A stretch of DNA of 64,000 nucleotides, from the NCBI RefSeq assembly GCF_900497805.2, contig NW_020954576.1:76082551-76146550 (forward strand), given 5' to 3'. Below, piece by piece: positions 31,736 to 42,979 of the stretch. The position numbers and the translations under genes were made by a program. Origin of the DNA: Vombatus ursinus. Its lineage: Eukaryota; Chordata; Mammalia; Diprotodontia; Vombatidae. Every line of letters begins with the position of its first letter. The first letter of the stretch is position 1. The notes under the pieces are model-generated. The model was not told the DNA's origin, ran no database searches, and saw only the letters and a list, made by a program, of their open reading frames with translations.

Positions 31736-32800
31736 TAGTATTGCTAGGATTAGATAGTCTTTTCAGTAAAGTTGTGGCAGAAAATAGTTCTTTCTGAAGC
31801 ATGAGTTGAGATGTGTCCCTCCTCTGCTGAAAAACCTTTGCTGACTTCCCATTGCTAATGGACTGAAGTCATAGGATCATTGAGGTATCCTGGAGCCAGC
31901 TTATAAGCAGCTCGGGAGAGCCAAGTGTTAAATCTTCAGAATGAGCGCTTATACCTTGGAAATGGACACATGCTACAAATCAGGGCTTGATTTGTTGTTT
32001 TGTTGATTGTCTAGACTTAAAGTGACAAAGAAAATATTAATGATGCATATTAAACTTAAATGTGTGTCCTGGGAACAATTTCTTTTCCAGTAAGCTGGTT
32101 GTTAAATGTTTTCCAGCAGAACTCTTAAAGGGATCTTAGTGATTATTGAGTCCTCCAACCTCTGAGATTCTCTGATTCTATTTGCATGTTTCAGTCTATT
32201 CATGGAAAGTCATCTTGAAAACAATGATTAGATTATTGTTGTAATTATAGAATTTTCCAGTAATTTGCTACAGGTGAGGCTCTAGAAAGCTCCATTAAGA
32301 TTCTCAGATCTGGAAAGACTGAGGAAGGACTAAGTCACAGAATAGATTCTCAAGTGCTACTCTCAGACTGGCTTTGCCAGATATGGAAGAAGTCATCATC
32401 AGAAGGTCAGTCACTAGGCGATGATTTCTTTTTTGTCTGTGGCAGCCTGTGATCTGTGCTTATCCAGTCTCTACCACTGATGTTCCAAAGCTTTGCACAT
32501 ATTTACTGAAGTGCTTCCAGATCTGTGGGTTCATTTCTATAGGTAGTTAGGCTCTCAACTATCGTAGGTAGGGGCTGCTCTCTGCCATAGACCGTCACGA
32601 TCCTTGTGGTTGTTCATTTGTACTACACAGGTAGATTTCTTGAAAACTTGAGATCACTTTCACACCATGATGGTGCCTTGAAGGAGGACTTTAGTAGAAT
32701 TTCTTGCACATAAGACTGTGGTAGAATACCTTACACAATATTTAATAATTGTTCAAAGTTTGTTCAATTGGATTGACAGCGCAAGCAAAGTAACTTAAAA
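31736..32800. other. Repeat-poor intronic block
   Basis: No repeat recognised over about 1 kb. 31975-32135 is AT-rich with TAATGATGCATATTAA-type motifs and could be a conserved noncoding element, which is an inference without alignment. Confidence 0.35.
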
Positions 32801-32802
32801 AT

Positions 32803-33045
32803 GGTGCAGCAGATTGAGTCTGGGACCTGGAATCAAAAAGACCTGAATTTGAATCCTGCCTCAGGCATTTTTCTAGCTGTGTGACCCAGGGCAAGTCACT
32901 TAATCATTCTGTGCCTTTTACAAGATGGAGATAATAATATACTTAACTTTACAGAATTAATTTGAGGATCAAATGAGAAAATATAAGTAAAGAGTTTTGT
33001 AAATCTTGAAGCACTGCATAAAAAGCTATTATTATTATTATTATT
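32803..33045 (+). mobile_element. THER1/MIR-type CORE-SINE with (TTA)n tail
   Basis: TTTGAATCCTGCCTCAGGCA, GTGTGACCCAGGGCAAGTCA, GGATCAAATGAGAAAATATA and a terminal (ATT)n run. Confidence 0.82.
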
Positions 33046-34655
33046 GTCAAATGAGTTTTCTGCCTGAGTAAGGTACATTTAGATAATCTCTGAGGTTCCT
33101 TTGAGTTCTTGGGTTCTATCATTAGTGGAAAAGTCACCAACAGATCAAATTATCTGACTGAACTTTCTTTCCCCTTTTATCTGTTCTCTTTTATAAAATC
33201 TGTGTGATCAGGGATGATTTTGGGTGGCTATTCACTAAGCACCACACCCATTCAAGCCCTGCTCTGTTTCCCTCCCCTTCCACCCCCACAGTAAGCCTCT
33301 AACACAGCATTATACACCATAGGCATTCAAATCAACTCACTGTTGAACTTTGGGAGAGACTAATGGCTTATTTACAGAAAGTTACTGGTAATTAGGCCTA
33401 AGGTCATAAGGTGCCAGATGACCTCAATACATACACTGGAGTGATCTATCGAGTGTATGTGTATGTGCGCTTTGACACACACATACACTAATTGGCTAAT
33501 TTTATCTGACTTTTTGAACTTCTAGTCTAGTCATAACCATAACTCCTAATACAATCAATAGGGGAAGCTGAATTCCATTGTAATTGTAGTTTTTAAAAAA
33601 TAATGACTCAAGTATGTTTTGATTGAAGATGACAGCTTCATGCCTGCTTTCATGATGCTAGAATCATTATTTTTCCAATCATGATACCTCATTGACTAGT
33701 GTGTACAAGATGTATCTTGTCCTTATATCCCTTTTTTTTTCCCACTTACCCAGTTATAGGAGCCGTGGATTAGAAAGAGTTTATGATACTTCTGTGAGAG
33801 CTCCTATTTCTCCATTGTAATACGAGCCCATAATGTCCAGAATTCTAGCAAAATTAATCCTATTACTTAGTTAGAAAGTCATTAGAAAATGGATAAAAAG
33901 ACCGTAAGCCTTCTGGCCCCAGTTTACACAGACTTTTACCTCTGCTGGCCAGCAATGACTACCACTATACTAGAACCCACTGAAAGGGTATGGGAAACAA
34001 AATGTAGAATAGTCAGGTTTATGATAAGTGGTACTAGATTTTCATAAGTGATGCACACATTAATCAATTTCATCATTTTATAGTTGAACATTTCCATGTT
34101 TCTCATGCTTGTTTGCTCTTGGGATCTATAATTCAATACTTAAAAGGGTCTATGATTTCACTGGTATGGAAATTTTCTCCATCATGGTAGACCACAATTC
34201 TCCTATGCCTTCATGTTTTTTAGGGTTTCTATGGCCACACAAAAAAAAATTGTCACCTGCTGGCCTTTCTGTCACCATGCCCATTCTTTTTTCTTTTTCT
34301 TTTTTTAGTGACTTGTCAGAGTCAGATCCTGCTGGTATAGCTATAGCTTCTTACAACCCAGGGTCATTTCCACTGTTCCTACTTCTTATGCTGCCAATGA
34401 TAGAGAGTTTTGCTTCTAAAATTATCGGTGTGGTGAGAGACAGATAGCGTTGAATTAATTCTCCTTTATCTGTGGTTGTTTGAGGTAGGGAAGAGTGGTG
34501 TACCTCAGAGCTGAGCCCAGGACACATTACTTCTTGGATTCACCTGCATAGCCCCAGCCTCAAATTAACAGCTTACACAAATACAGAGAATAAACCCACA
34601 GATCCAGCCAATGGCAGACTATGCGCTGGCTAAGTCCTCTATGTGACCTGAGAGT
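33046..34655. other. Unique intronic sequence
   Basis: About 1.6 kb with no repeat recognised. The 112-codon plus frame at 34109-34447 has a hydrophobic stretch but no recognisable family, no upstream signal and ordinary base composition. I do not call it a gene. Confidence 0.45.
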
Positions 34656-34659
34656 GTTG

Positions 34660-34882
34660 TTGTTGAGTTGTGGCTGACTCTTTGTAATCCCGGGGTTTTC
34701 TCTGCAAAGAGACTGGAGTGGTTTGCCACTTCCTTCTCCAGCTCGTTTCGTAGATGAGGAGGAAACTGAGGCAAACATGCTAAGTGACTTGCCCAGGGTC
34801 ACACAGATAGTCAGGGTCTGAGGCTGGATTTGAACTCATGAAGATGAGTCTTCCTGATTCCAAGCCCCCAGTGCTCTGTCCA
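34660..34882 (-). mobile_element. RTE-tail marsupial SINE, head truncated
   Basis: TTGTTGTTGAGTTGTGGCTG tail to GTGCTCTGTCCACT. The terminal 'gccacctagctg' head is missing where an L2 fragment begins. Confidence 0.82.
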
Positions 34883-34883
34883 C

Positions 34884-34968
34884 TAAATGAATGAATGAAA
34901 AAGCATTTATTAAACACTTATGTACCAAGCACTGTGCTAAGGGTTGGGAATGCAAATATGAACATGTA
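34884..34968 (-). mobile_element. L2 3' fragment
   Basis: AAAAGCATTTATTAAACACT and TGTACCAAGCACTGTGCTAA. Confidence 0.65.
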
Positions 34969-34971
34969 TGG

Positions 34972-35138
34972 TCATACTTACTATCTCTGTGACCTCAGTA
35001 AATCACTCTCTGTGCCTCAATTTCCTCATTTATAAAATGAAGATAAGATAAAACCTACCTCTTAGAGTTGTTGTGAGGATAAAATGAGATATTTGTAAAG
35101 TGCTTTGTGAACCTTAAAGCACTATATAAATGCTATAG
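34972..35138 (+). mobile_element. THER1/MIR-type CORE-SINE, 5' truncated
   Basis: CCTCAATTTCCTCATTTATA, GAGTTGTTGTGAGGATAAAA, AAAGCACTATATAAATGCTA. Confidence 0.78.
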
Positions 35139-35504
35139 GAGAATGGTAGCCAGGAAAGGGTATTTTGGTTTGAAAAGTTACAGGGGTGGTGAGTGGAGCC
35201 ATAGGGGAATAGATCGACACACCCTTTCTAGTAGCAGTGGCAGCACTGACTTAATTATGATTCCAGTACCACAAAAGGGCAAGGAAATTGAGGCAAGGGC
35301 ATCAGGGTATCTGGGGAGAATTGTGGCTCTGGGGAGTAAGAAGGGTGGCTGGGGAATCAGATGAAACATTGGCTAGCTATGTTGAACTGTGTGAGCTACT
35401 CACCAGTCGGGACAGTTGGGTCCCAGGGTGAGAGTTCTGAGCCGAAATGGTCAGGTGCCCTGTGGCACAGTCTCTGGTTTAGGGGCAAGGTGGTTGGTGA
35501 GGCG

Positions 35505-35615
35505 ATAACAGTTGACATTTTTATTGTACTTGTAATATTTACAAAGCAATTGCTTTCCAATAACCCCATGAAGCAGCTAGTGCAAATATTATCGCCCGCA
35601 TTTTACAGGTAAGAA
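35505..35615 (-). mobile_element. MIR fragment
   Basis: AAGCAATTGCTTTCCAATAA and CGCATTTTACAGGTAAGAA. Confidence 0.5.
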
Positions 35616-35819
35616 GGATCAGTTTGGGAGAGGGTCACTTACTCCAGTTTCATCACTTTTTCCACTGTACCATGATGATGATTTGTTACTTCTTTTCATG
35701 AGCACAAGCTGTTTTTTAGGTGTCAGGGACCTGTGGCTTTCTGGAGTTTCTGAGGTTGACAAGGAGCCTGGACTTAGCTGGATGGTGGGCACTGTGTCAG
35801 TATGACAGATAGAATGTTC

Positions 35820-35934
35820 ACCTGTTACCTTGGGCAAGTCGTTTAACCTGGAACTTGTTTCTTCATCAGTTAATTGAGAGTTTTGGACTAGAAGGCCTTA
35901 GGTATCTTCCCCCGCTATGATTTTGTGCTACTCA
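35820..35934 (+). mobile_element. MIR/THER1 fragment
   Basis: ACCTTGGGCAAGTCGTTTAA and TTTTGGACTAGAAGGCCTTA. Confidence 0.55.
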
Positions 35935-36095
35935 GAAGGTCCTCAAGTGTGGCTCTTTGGCTGAATCTGAATTTCACAGAACAAATTTCCTAAGTAAAAG
36001 GATTTGTTCTATAAAACTTGGACTCAGTCAAAAGGCCACACCCAAGGACCTAGAAGGCCACGTGTGGCCTTGAGGTCACAGGTTCCCCACCCTTG
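35935..36095. mobile_element. Palindromic hAT-type MITE, left end missing
   Basis: Matches 20325-20527 from an internal point (GTCCTCAAGTGTGGCTCTTT) to the right terminus GGTTCCCCACCCTTG. The central inverted motif AGAACAAATTTCC / GGATTTGTTCT is kept. Confidence 0.78.
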
Positions 36096-36099
36096 AGAC

Positions 36100-36864
36100 T
36101 CTGGAGCCATCTTCTTGCTCTTTGCATCAGAGAACACCTGTCTGACTCTAGACCTCTAAAATCTTACAGGTGTCCTTTTGAATTGCCCTAGACAGAATAG
36201 ATAGTCGGGAAACCTTGTTTTCCACTCACAGTGACAGGAACAGAATGGTTTTCAGCATTCCTAATAAAACTGCTTTTCTTTTTTGTCAACCCACATGAAA
36301 GACAGCTATTGATAAGGTTAACAATGAGCAATATTATCTGTATAAACTAAGAAGGATACTTCCAACTATTCTGGACCAGTTCCCATTCCTGTAAGCAGTA
36401 GAGAAACGTTCTAAACACATGTAATGGTAATCTCTATTTTTATACTATTGATTTACATATATAATAAGTGGTTGACCTCATAGCAGTAAGTCAGAGGTAC
36501 ATCTGTATGGTAGCCACATAGCACAGAGAATGTATTTGCTTTTAGACATATGCTATTCAGTCAACTTAGGTAGCATTCTTTCTCTTATATGATATACATC
36601 TATATCAATGTAGCTATAGCTATATTTATACCTATATTTATCTATATGATTTTTATATTATCTGTTATTTATTAATTTATTTGTATAATCAATTACAATG
36701 TTTATCCATATCATTTACCTATATTTATACCTATATTTATCTATATTTATTGTATTCATATAGCTATAAATATATCTCTGTATCTCAGACTCTCTGTCTT
36801 TACCACACTGCCCTTTAATACACATGAACATACATATGCGTAAACACACATGTGCATGTGTGTG
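36100..36864. other. Unique AT-rich intronic sequence
   Basis: Includes a degenerate (TATATCTATATT)n stretch at about 36590-36775; nothing else recognised. Confidence 0.45.
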
Positions 36865-36985
36865 AGATAGCCTCATAATGAAGGAGATTTGGGTTCATGT
36901 CCTGCCTCTGGCACATGTTGGCTATGGGATCCTGGGCAAGTCACTTATGCTCTAGGCAACTCTGAGACATAAGTTGCAGAGAAGG
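36865..36985 (+). mobile_element. MIR/THER1 fragment
   Basis: TGGGTTCATGTCCTGCCTCT and GATCCTGGGCAAGTCACTTA. Confidence 0.6.
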
Positions 36986-36989
36986 TATT

Positions 36990-37309
36990 AACCTCAATTT
37001 TTAAAAATTTTATTTATTTTATTATGAACTTAAGAAATAAAACAAACATTTCCATAACATAGTAGAACAGAAAAAAGATGAGTGTAAATGAAACTGCAAA
37101 TCTGTTATGTACAACTTGCTATTTTAAAAAAATATATAATAAAGTTATCATGCAGCTTTCTTTTTTTCCCCTTTTTTTCTCCCCCTTCCCATCCTGGAGA
37201 CAGCTATCATTAGACACAAATATTCTCTCTCTCTCTGTCTGTCTCTCTCTCTATTTCTCTCTCTCTCTCCCCCCTGTATCCATAATATATATATGTATGT
37301 GTGTATACA

Positions 37310-37340
<31 letters not shown>

Positions 37341-37715
37341 GCACCATTCTATACATACTTCTGTTTATCAGTTCTTTTTCTAGATGTAGGTAGTGTCTTC
37401 CTTCCCAGATCCTTTGTACTTAAGTTTAATTTAAATATTATTAAATTAATTAATTAATTAAAATATTATTTAAATAATAATAATAGACAAAATGACTTAT
37501 TCGCTGAAAGTTGTTCTTAAAACAAGATCGCTGTTACTGCATACGATGTTCTCTTGGTTCTGCTCATTTCGCTCTTCATTATCTCCAGGGAAAGGAAAGA
37601 CATGTTTTTCTAAAATCAATGAGCTCATCATTTCTTATAGTAAAGTAGTATTCCGTCATGATCATATACCGCAACTTGTTCAGCCGTTCCCAACCCGAAT
37701 TTGCAAAGGGATTTT
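36990..37715 (-). mobile_element. L1 3' portion (marsupial type), with microsatellite
   Basis: TTCTTATAGTAAAGTAGTAT and TATACCGCAACTTGTTCAGC parallel the antisense L1 3' region. Related segments lie at 46140 and 49790. A (CT)n-(CA)n tract at about 37222-37340 sits inside. Confidence 0.6.
37222..37341 (+). repeat. (CT)n-(CA)n microsatellite
   Basis: CTCTCTGTCTGTCTCTCT followed by ACACACATACACACACAC. Confidence 0.93.
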
Positions 37716-37867
37716 ATTTACCTGAGATTTGCCTGTATTATATCAATGAAATTTTTAACAAGCCCACTCCATGTACACATAATTATATATATATATGTAT
37801 AGTAGGGATTCATTTTGCGTATGAGCAAGACTCCGTGGCTGCTGAGGTCCTTCCAACTCTCAAATTT

Positions 37868-37871
<4 letters not shown>

Positions 37872-37898
<27 letters not shown>

Positions 37899-37900
37899 AT
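37872..37900 (+). repeat. (CA)n microsatellite
   Basis: Uninterrupted CA tract of about 28 bp. Confidence 0.95.
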
Positions 37901-38555
37901 CATTCTTTTCCCTCCGTCGTGTACCCTCTCATGGTAGAAATGATGGTAAACTACCTCTGAGAGATCGGTGTCTATTTTCCATTCTTCACTGGGAAATAAG
38001 ACACTGCCACTCTTGCCGTTCTTCTGACCTTTAAATTGTTCGTCTCAGACTGTCTCTCTTATATAAGTCTCTTAGATACATTGATGAAGTTTGAGAAGAG
38101 AAGGAACACAATTGATAGCCTGCCTTTGCTGCCTGGGCCATCATTAGGTGTTTTGCAAGAGGTTGGTATGGTGTGGCATGGTTAGCCATGAGCATGGATG
38201 AGATTAGTCCTCTCTCAACTTTGGGTAGCTACAAGCTGTGTTTTGCCTTTTATATACCGTTTGTCACCTACTTGACTATTACCTGAGAACGTGGAGGAAT
38301 CTAGGAGAATAGAGGGCAGTGGCTTCTTGTATTTGGAAGGATTTGTCCCTTCAGGTTGTACTTGATTTGATATGGGTAAGAAAGCTTATTGTGTATAGAT
38401 ATAACTCTCTCTCAAAGAAGGGAGGAGGGGATGGTAGAGGTGAGATGCTCTTACCATCAAGTACTTTATAATAATTTGAGGCACATTTCTAAACACCTTT
38501 AAAACCTTCATGCCGAGTTAGGATTAGAAGAAGGCAAGTAGGCAGCCACCTAAGG
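37901..38555. other. Unique intronic sequence
   Basis: No repeat or exon recognised. Confidence 0.45.
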
Positions 38556-38559
38556 TTGT

Positions 38560-38730
38560 TCAAGCTGGAGGGGAGCTTTGAGATCCAGTTCAAACCTCCC
38601 TAGTACAGATAAGGATACTTAAGTCCAGAGAGAAAATGATTTGTTCGCCATCACACAAAAAGGTTATGGAGGAGCTGGGAGTGGACCCCAGGTCTCTTGG
38701 TGCCCAGTCCCATGTTCCCTCTGTTTTAGC
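38560..38730 (-). mobile_element. CORE-SINE
   Basis: GGGGAGCTTTGAGATCCAGT, CAGATAAGGATACTTAAGTC and GAGTGGACCCCAGGTCTCTT in family order. Confidence 0.6.
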
Positions 38731-38734
38731 CCCT

Positions 38735-39344
38735 AGACTCTTTGAGCAGGATAACAGGCATTGGGAACACTGATGGTAGGGAAAAGGGAGCTGGAGAAAA
38801 GGGCATAGGATGCAGGGGGACTTACATGTTACCTTTGCTAAATGCATATATTGTTAACACCAGAAAATACCTCTCTCCCTGGATCATAACTATTCATTTT
38901 ATGATAAGTGAAGTTGCTCTTGTTGTAGTCCTGGCTAAAAAGACTCCAGGGGACTCACAATGGGACCAGTTATCAAACCTTGCCAAGGTCAGTAAATACC
39001 TCATCATTGGTTCTGCTGGCAGGTATATATTCACACACACACACACAGCCACAGTTCTCCTCTCAGAGAGTGAGGGATGGAGATCTTAAAGGAAAGAGTC
39101 ACTGTGTTTATAACCTGAACTGACTGTCAAAAAAACCCCAAGCCCCACAAAGTATGGTGTACCTTATGTCTGAATTAAGGAATCAGCTACATTTGGACCT
39201 CATGGCTCCCTTTCTTCCTATCCCTACCTATAACTGAAGTAGTCATTTCTTTCTGGAAGAAACATTCAAGTCATTTGCATACATTTGGCTTCGTTGCTTA
39301 TAGTTTGAATGAATACAACTTAATGAAAATGTTAGTTGACAATC
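38735..39344. other. Unique intronic sequence
   Basis: A short CA run at 39033-39047; nothing else recognised. Confidence 0.45.
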
Positions 39345-39560
39345 TCGGAAGAGGGCTGGTTCCTGGATTCCAATCTCCCCTTTGACATTTTCACACTACT
39401 GTTTTGAATTTGGGCAAGTTAACTTCCTGAGCCTCAAGGTTTTCTCATAGATAAAATGGGGAGATTGGACCAGATGTCACTTAGTAATTTGTTGGCACTG
39501 TGCTTGGCACACAGAAGGCATATTTACTAAGCACCTACTGTGTACCAGGTACATAAGCAC
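39345..39560 (+). mobile_element. MIR fragment with adjoining L2 pieces
   Basis: AATTTGGGCAAGTTAACTTC and GGGGAGATTGGACCAGATG, then L2-like TTGGCACTGTGCTTGGCACA and AAGCACCTACTGTGTACCAG. Confidence 0.5.
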
Positions 39561-39734
39561 TGACTATAGATATATTTTTTATTATTTACTATAGATACTT
39601 TTTTCAATTTCATCAATTTAGAAACAGATAAGCATTCTTTGTAATTTATACTGATATTTCCTGGGGGCAATTGACTTGCTAGGTAATGCTCTTTCCCAAA
39701 CTGCCTTGTATTTAACTATTTTGTGTTTGTGTGC

Positions 39735-39872
39735 ATTTATTTTCTATTTATACTTTATACACTTATAAGCTCCATGTGTTTACAGATTGTTTCATTCACT
39801 GTTATTTGTACCTCCAGCACCTAGCATAGAGGCTGGCACATAAATAGGTGAATAAGAAATTATTGATTGATC
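39735..39872 (+). mobile_element. L2 3' end
   Basis: CACTTATAAGCTCCATGTGT, CCAGCACCTAGCATAGAGGC and the TTATTGATTGATCAATGGA tail. Confidence 0.7.
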
Positions 39873-40188
39873 AATGGACTTGAGTCCTGGTCTTTCTGAT
39901 GTCAAGGCTCATCTTTTATTTAGTAGGTTAGGCTGCTTCTATATCATCTACAGATAAGTGTAAGGCTTAAAATCAAGGTACTATTGACCTAGCTGAGAGA
40001 AGCAAGCACTGAAGATTTCTTTCCTAATATTGATAGACAATAAATGAATTGAGTAGGATGATGGATAGTGAGTGACAAATACTGTTTTAGTTTTCCTCAG
40101 CTCTTCATTTAATTTTTCCATCTGTGTTCCTATTTGGAACCTGGATGTCTATGAAAATAGACACTCTCCACTTCCAGAAATGCTGGGG

Positions 40189-40189
<1 letters not shown>

Positions 40190-40231
<42 letters not shown>

Positions 40232-40268
40232 GTGGGTGTGGGTGTAGGTGTAGGTGTGGGTGTGTGTG
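40190..40268 (+). repeat. (TG)n / (GGTGTG)n microsatellite
   Basis: TGTGTG passes into GGGTGTGGGTGTAGGTGTAG units. Confidence 0.95.
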
Positions 40269-40734
40269 AATTTTCTTCCAAGATGACCATCCTGTAATCT
40301 CTTAAATGAAGCTGTGTTGTTTCAAGTAAAGCAACCAGACAGGTCCTGTAAATAGAAAACACTGTTTCTGGAAACGGTACAAGCTCCTTGTTGTACCTAC
40401 AGCCTTTGGTATGATTCTGTTAGGTTCATTACAACTTGATTTTTCTTCTTTCAGATTTCTTTATGGGAAGTGTTATCTGCAGTATATCCTTAGTTATATA
40501 CTTCAAAATAAATACTCATCTTCATGTTGTAAAACTTCAAGCTATCTATTCTAGTTCTGCAGGAGAGAGGCTTAGTTCCTCCACATGGAGAAGAGATTCT
40601 CCAGCTGCAATTAGGTGCTGAATTCACAAAAAATTCAATAGAACAGAACTGGAGGAGGATGTGGACATGTGAAAACAAAGTGATAAAACTCTTTAAAAAT
40701 AAGCATATTAGAACTTATTATGTAAAAATTGATA

Positions 40735-40935
40735 CAAAGCAGCAGACATTTATTATGTATCTGCTATGGTGAAAGGCACTGTACTTGGCTGCCCTCAAGG
40801 AGCTAACATTCTCAAGGGGTAAACAAATTACATAGTAGTTTCAGTAGTGAGAAATTAAAAGCTTGGGGTTGGCCAATAGATCAGGAAAGACTTCCTGTAG
40901 TAGAACCAAGCTGAGTTTTGAAGGAAGCTGGGGGC
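40735..40935 (-). mobile_element. L2 3' portion
   Basis: CATTTATTATGTATCTGCTA, GGCTGCCCTCAAGGAGCTAA and GATCAGGAAAGACTTCCTGT in antisense L2 order. Confidence 0.7.
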
Positions 40936-41638
40936 ATTCTAAGAATCTGAACAAATGTGACCATTTTTAGAGGGGATCTGTAGGTTTATTTACCTGGTGC
41001 TTTCATGGCTAAAGGCAGTTCTAGAACTTCAGTGATGGAATTGCTGTCTATGCCTGCAGTACATTCTTTCATTCTTTGGAATGTTTTCTATGGTGGTCAG
41101 TATTCATTCTTTGATTCTTGGAAGCAGCCCAAAGTCATTTGGAAACAGTTCTGATGAAGAAAGTGAATGATTAAGCAGGGTTATACCATTTTTGGTCAAA
41201 AGAAAACTGGAAACAAAAGAGAAGGTGGAGCTAGAAAGTAATGGGTCTGCTTTTCCTGTCTGCCTCAAAGTGGTTTTAAAAGAATTCCAGAAAAGGTTTT
41301 GAACAGTGGTATCTTCTAGCCTCTCAAGGCAAAGGACTTGAAACTCATCTTGATGTATGACTTTCCATTGCTTTAAAAATCAGCCTGATTGCTTCATAGT
41401 CCCCCACCTCATGAGGCTCTGAGGTTCTGAGTGTGGGTGGCATGACTTTTGGTGTCTGGGCCTTTAAGGCTGGAGTCTGCCCCTTTGACCTCTGTGAATC
41501 CTAATTGGATTCCATAGATTCTAGAATCACCCAAGTCATTAGTGCAGTTATATTGTACAGTATGAATTTCAGCAGAGGTTAGTTGTGGGTTGGGGATGGC
41601 AAGGCCATGGAACAGGATGAAAGCTTAGCCCAGCTTTT
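40936..41638. other. Unique intronic sequence
   Basis: No repeat recognised. Confidence 0.45.
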
Positions 41639-41883
41639 GGGCTGCTAGGTGACATGGTGGATAGAGTATTGAGCCTGAAGTCAGGAAGACTCATTTTCCT
41701 GAGTTCAAATCTGGCCTCAGACACTTACTAGCTTTGTGACCCTGTGCAAGTCATTTAACCTCATTTGCCTCAGTTCCTCAAATGAGCTGAAGAAGGAAAT
41801 GGCAAACCACTCCAGTATTTTTGCTAAGAAAACCCTAAATGGGGTCATGAAGAGTCCAACATGACTCAACCACCACCACAACA
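41639..41883 (+). mobile_element. RTE-tail marsupial SINE
   Basis: GGCTGCTAGGTGACATGGTG head, ACTCATTTTCCTGAGTTCAA, TAAATGGGGTCATGAAGAGT tail. Confidence 0.87.
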
Positions 41884-42334
41884 GAGATCTCTTCTCTAAA
41901 TACAGTCTGGTTTCTGTTCTGGAGATAGCTCAGAAAGTGGATTGCTAAACCATTGGTCAAGAATCATTCCCTGCTCTGCTTGCTTCTCTTGTCCCCAAAG
42001 TAGAGCAGAACAGTAAGAATATTTAAAAGGTTCAGGGAAAGGACGTGAGAAGGTGGGCAAAACTAACTTGCTTCTGAGGAACCAACCCAATTGCAAAGTA
42101 GAGCTCCTGGATTGACTTTAGGAACCAAACTGCGATCCCAAGGCAGCTTGGTGAGCTCCCAAAGACCAGCAGTCAGGCATGGGTCTAGATTGAGAAGAGA
42201 GGTGGAGAAGGAAGGAAAGTACACAAAATTCTCTGCAATCTGTAGGCTAACTTGATTTATGCCTCTTGGCCACATTAGAGTTCTTCCTCTTTTTACCTTG
42301 CTTGACATTTGTTGATTAGTTTGATTGAATTTGT

Positions 42335-42540
42335 CTTATTCAACACATATTTATTGACCATCTACTCAGGGCACTTCTCTCAGTACTTTGAGGACAGATA
42401 AAGAATAAAGTATGAGTTTTGGTCTTCAAGAATCAAAGGATCATAGATTTAAAACTAAAAAGGACCTTCAAGGTCATCTAGCCCATCATTTTACAGATGA
42501 AAGAGCTGAAGACCAGATTAAGTGATGTAGGATCATAATC
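42335..42540 (-). mobile_element. L2 3' end and CORE-SINE fragment
   Basis: CAACACATATTTATTGACCA marks L2 (to about 42425). AGGACCTTCAAGGTCATCTA with TTTTACAGATGAAAGAGC marks a CORE-SINE. Confidence 0.6.
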
Positions 42541-42544
42541 CTGT

Positions 42545-42750
42545 ACATAGATTTATAGTTGGAAGGGACCTTAGAGACCATATAGTCCACCCTCCCCCTT
42601 TATTTTACCAATGTGGAAACTGAGGCTCTTCAGAAGTTAAATGAGTTGCTCATGGTCACACATATAGGAAGTGATGGAGGCAGCGTTTGAATTAACATCC
42701 TCTGACTTCAAAGTCAGTGTTCTTTTCACTTTACCATGCTGCCAAGATCA
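42545..42750 (-). mobile_element. CORE-SINE
   Basis: ATAGTTGGAAGGGACCTTAG, CCAATGTGGAAACTGAGGCT and CTTTTCACTTTACCATGCTG: near complete. Confidence 0.7.
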
Positions 42751-42979
42751 CAGAGGGTGGTGGTTAAGTAGCAAATGCTAAACCCACAATGCTTATAGTT
42801 GAATTGAATCAAGGAGAGGTGTATGTCAATAACAATAATAGAGCACAAAACAGTAAGTGTTAGAGAAGAACAAATAACATGAGAGGGTGTTCAGAGGAGG
42901 GAGTAGGCACATTTGTTTTGGGGATATGGCAGAAACAGGATGTTGACATGGGAGACATTCTTACCAAGTCTATAGATGC

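Noticed and set aside
34109-34447. 112-codon plus-strand frame with a hydrophobic segment
   Set aside because: Composition and codon pattern look random; no family recognised, no splice or promoter support.
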